Shown: positions 30,814 to 32,951 of the stretch, in pieces | Numbering within the stretch: the first letter of the stretch is position 1 | Layout: every line of letters starts with the position of its first letter | Assembly (NCBI GenBank): GCA_003151595.1 | Contig: PLXW01000078.1 | Span: forward strand, 1-32,951 | DNA: 32,951 nt | Source: Myxococcales bacterium | Lineage (GTDB): Bacteria > Myxococcota > Polyangia > Polyangiales > Polyangiaceae | Reading direction: 5' to 3' | Translations under genes and position numbers: made by a program | The notes under the pieces: model-generated | What the model was told of the DNA's origin: nothing | Seen by the model: the letters and a program-made list of their open reading frames with translations, nothing else | The model's database searches: none

Positions 30814-32037
30814 GTGACCATCTTCTTCAACGCCGTGCGTCTCGCCTTCGGCGCGATCGGGCGGAACAAGATGCGCGCGTCGCTCACGGTGCTCGGCATC
30901 CTGATCGGCGTGTGGGCCGTCGTGACCGTCGTCGCGCTCGCCGACGGCGCCACGAACAAAGTCGGCGGCGAGCTCGAGAGCTTCGCGGCCAACGCCATCT
31001 ACGTCGATCCGCAGGCCACGCAGCAGTCGGGCGCGCACTCGAAGGTCTCCGGCCGCCTCACCGAGAACGACGGCAGGGCGATCGCGCGCGAGGCGGTCAG
31101 CGTGTCCGGGGTCGGGCTGTGGCTCGACACGCGCGGGCAGGTGGTGCTCGGCGACAAGAACGTCCAGACGGAGCTCATCGGAACGAACCTGTCGTACTTC
31201 CCGATTCGGAAATGGGAGATCGCGAAGGGGGCTCTCTGGACGGAGAGCGACGAGGTCTTCAAGACGAAGGTGTGCCTCATCGGCGAGACGGTTCGCGAGA
31301 AGCTCTTCGGCCCCGGCGTCGATCCCGTCGGCGGAACGATCCGCCTCGCCGGCTTCCCGTACAGAGTCATCGGCCTCATGAAAGCGCGTGGCGCGTCGAC
31401 GTTCGGCGACGATCAAGACGATCGCATCATGATGCCCACCGGGAGCTACCGCGCGCGCATCCAGCACACCTCGCCCGGGCGCGTGGACAAGTTCATCCTC
31501 GGCGCGACGTCGGAAGAGACGGTCGACCACGCAGTGAATCAGATCACGTCGATCCTCCGGCAGCGCCACCACATCGTCGAGGGGCGCCCCGACGACTTCG
31601 AGATCCACACGCAGGCCGAGATGCGCGAGACACAGGGGAAGATCTTCGGCGTCCTGGGGATGCTCCTCCTCGGCGTCGCGGCGATCAGCCTCGTGGTCGG
31701 CGGAATCGGCGTGATGAACATCATGCTCGTGAGCGTCGCGGAGCGGACGCGCGAGATCGGCATTCGCATGTCGATCGGCGCACGCGAAGGGGACATCCTC
31801 ACGCAGTTCTTGATCGAGGCCGTGGTGCTCAGCTGCGTCGGCGGGCTGGCGGGGATGATCCTCGGCGTGGGCGTGACCGCTGCGCTCGGCGCGGCGTTCA
31901 ACCTGCCGCTCCACGCCGGGTTGGGATCGATCGTGATGGCCGTCGGGACGAGCGCCGCCATCGGGCTCGTGTTCGGCTTCTTGCCGGCGCGTCGCGCGGC
32001 GAAGCTCGATCCCATCGACGCCTTGAGGACCGAATAA
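30814..32037 (+). CDS. MacB-type ABC permease (FtsX family), first copy
   Basis: A 407-residue permease. Residues ~22-42 (LTVLGILIGVWAVVTVVAL) are the first membrane helix, then a large periplasmic MacB_PCD domain to ~residue 275, then three C-terminal helices: VLGMLLLGVAAISLVVGGIGVMNIML, a second near 330-355 and one near 370-395. The tail PARRAAKLDPIDALRTE is typical of FtsX/MacB permeases. It should pair with the preceding ATPase and, probably, with the downstream paralogue as a heterodimer, and couple to the adaptor. The GTG start has only a weak ribosome site. Its stop TAA shares one base with the next ATG (TAATG), so translation is coupled. Confidence 0.95.
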   Translation: MTIFFNAVRLAFGAIGRNKMRASLTVLGILIGVWAVVTVVALADGATNKVGGELESFAANAIYVDPQATQQSGAHSKVSGRLTENDGRAIAREAVSVSGVGLWLDTRGQVVLGDKNVQTELIGTNLSYFPIRKWEIAKGALWTESDEVFKTKVCLIGETVREKLFGPGVDPVGGTIRLAGFPYRVIGLMKARGASTFGDDQDDRIMMPTGSYRARIQHTSPGRVDKFILGATSEETVDHAVNQITSILRQRHHIVEGRPDDFEIHTQAEMRETQGKIFGVLGMLLLGVAAISLVVGGIGVMNIMLVSVAERTREIGIRMSIGAREGDILTQFLIEAVVLSCVGGLAGMILGVGVTAALGAAFNLPLHAGLGSIVMAVGTSAAIGLVFGFLPARRAAKLDPIDALRTE

Positions 32038-32951
32038 TGCGCGCCCTCCTCGGTGGTGTCTGGCTTGCCCTGCGTGCCATTCGCCGCAACGTGTTGCGCG
32101 CGACGCTCACGGTGCTCGGCATCCTGATCGGCGTCATGTCGGTCGTGTCGATCACGGCGCTGGGCGCGGGCGCGCGCGACTCGGTGGGCGGGCGCATCCA
32201 GGCCATCGGCGCGAACTTCATGGTCGTGTTTCCGCAGAGCACCGCGGTCTCGGGCGCGCACGGCGCTCAGGGGACGGGCCATCGGCTGACCGAGGAAGAC
32301 GGGCGCGCGATCCTCCGCGAGGCGAGCGACGTGAAGGCGCTCACGCCGTGGCTCGAGGCCGGCGTGCAGGTCGTCAACGCCGAGAACAACTGGTCGACGC
32401 AAGCCGGCGGCGCCACGATGGCGTTCCAGGAAGTGAAGAACTGGCACATCTCCCGCGGCGAGATGTGGACCGAGCACGACGAAGCCACGAAATCGAAGGT
32501 GTGCGTCCTCGGATCGACGGTGGCCACGAAGCTGTTCGGAAGCGCCGACGCCGTGGGCGAGACGATCCGCGTCGGCAACCATCCGTTCCGCGTGCTCGGC
32601 GTGCTCGAGTCGAAGGGGGAAGCGCCGTTCGGCGGCGACATGGATGACATCCTGCTCATGCCCATCGGGAGCATGCGCTCGCTCATCCTGAAGACGCCTC
32701 CCGGCTTCGTCGGCATCTTCCTGATCTCGGCGACGTCGGCCGACACGATCGACCACGCCGTGAAGCAGATGGACGACATCCTCCGCCAGCGTCACAACAT
32801 CGCCCAGGGGGCCGACGCCGACTTTGCGATTCGCACGCTGAAGCAGTTCCAGGAGATCCAGGGGACGGTCTACAACGTGCTCACGCTGGTCCTCGTCGTC
32901 GTGGCCGGTATCAGCCTCGTGGTCGGCGGCATCGGCGTCATGAACATCATG
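32037..32951 (+). CDS. MacB-type ABC permease (FtsX family), second copy, truncated by window end
   Basis: The first 305 residues of a paralogue of the preceding permease; the frame is open to the last base. It has the same first helix (LTVLGILIGVMSVVSITAL at ~24-42), a MacB_PCD-like domain with parallel text (LTEEDGRAILREASDV; KSKVCVLGSTVATKLFG; TIDHAVKQMDDILRQRH) and the second helix block ending GISLVVGGIGVMNIM. The rest, including later helices and the DALRTE-type tail, lies outside. Identity with copy one is highest in the first helix, where a 31-base stretch (30881-30911 and 32104-32134) is identical. Two permease genes after one ATPase imply a heterodimer or alternative permeases. Confidence 0.93.
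   Translation, partial: MRALLGGVWLALRAIRRNVLRATLTVLGILIGVMSVVSITALGAGARDSVGGRIQAIGANFMVVFPQSTAVSGAHGAQGTGHRLTEEDGRAILREASDVKALTPWLEAGVQVVNAENNWSTQAGGATMAFQEVKNWHISRGEMWTEHDEATKSKVCVLGSTVATKLFGSADAVGETIRVGNHPFRVLGVLESKGEAPFGGDMDDILLMPIGSMRSLILKTPPGFVGIFLISATSADTIDHAVKQMDDILRQRHNIAQGADADFAIRTLKQFQEIQGTVYNVLTLVLVVVAGISLVVGGIGVMNIM

Overview
The window is high-GC DNA (my estimate is near 70%) with strong G/C bias at third codon positions, so long antisense open frames are common. It looks like a delta-lineage myxobacterium of the Polyangia type. The inference rests on at least six predicted lipoproteins with Gly/Asp/Ala 'DGG/DAG' linkers or Cys-rich tails, a C-terminal domain like the AgmX/TonB_C-type domain frequent in myxobacteria, an ECF sigma factor coupled to a membrane regulator, and GTG/TTG starts. 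Species cannot be named from the window alone. No rRNA, tRNA, CRISPR array, IS element or phage gene was seen, and no gap between genes exceeds 300 bases.

Layout. Bases 1-923 are the 3' end of carB. Bases 959-6901 are a tight rightward run: a FliJ/SctO-like coiled-coil protein, a GH23 lytic transglycosylase lipoprotein coupled to it by a GTGA overlap, and an AddB-like nuclease. A leftward lipoprotein gene (6939-8018) separates this from an AddA-like helicase-nuclease (8243-11908), which converges on radC (leftward). Bases 12705-19385 hold cell-envelope proteins: a Cys-rich lipoprotein, a secreted beta-propeller protein, a large lipoprotein with a CxxCH motif and a second Cys-rich lipoprotein. 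Bases 19369-20276 are a RES-Xre toxin-antitoxin pair. Then come an S55 (SpoIVB-like) exported peptidase, a small lipoprotein, an unrecognised 55-residue basic protein with a good promoter, an ECF sigma factor with a membrane partner, a protein of unknown function and a large lipoprotein. The window ends in a rightward MacAB-type efflux operon: adaptor, ATPase and two paralogous permeases, the last cut by the window end.

How the genes work together. AddB-like, AddA-like and RadC form a DNA-end-processing neighbourhood. Each of the two nuclease subunits carries four cysteines in the layout of an iron-sulfur 'staple'. The sigma factor and its membrane partner overlap by GTGA and should be co-translated. 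The last four genes would make one inner-membrane/periplasmic export complex. The non-coding DNA holds three signals worth attention. A two-part dyad element is shared by the leaders of radC and the 6939-8018 lipoprotein, differing by one helical turn in spacing. Several starts have no Shine-Dalgarno but carry a TANNNT hexamer 5-8 nt upstream, suggesting leaderless mRNAs. A TGCCA-N2-TGGCA palindrome lies across the antitoxin start.
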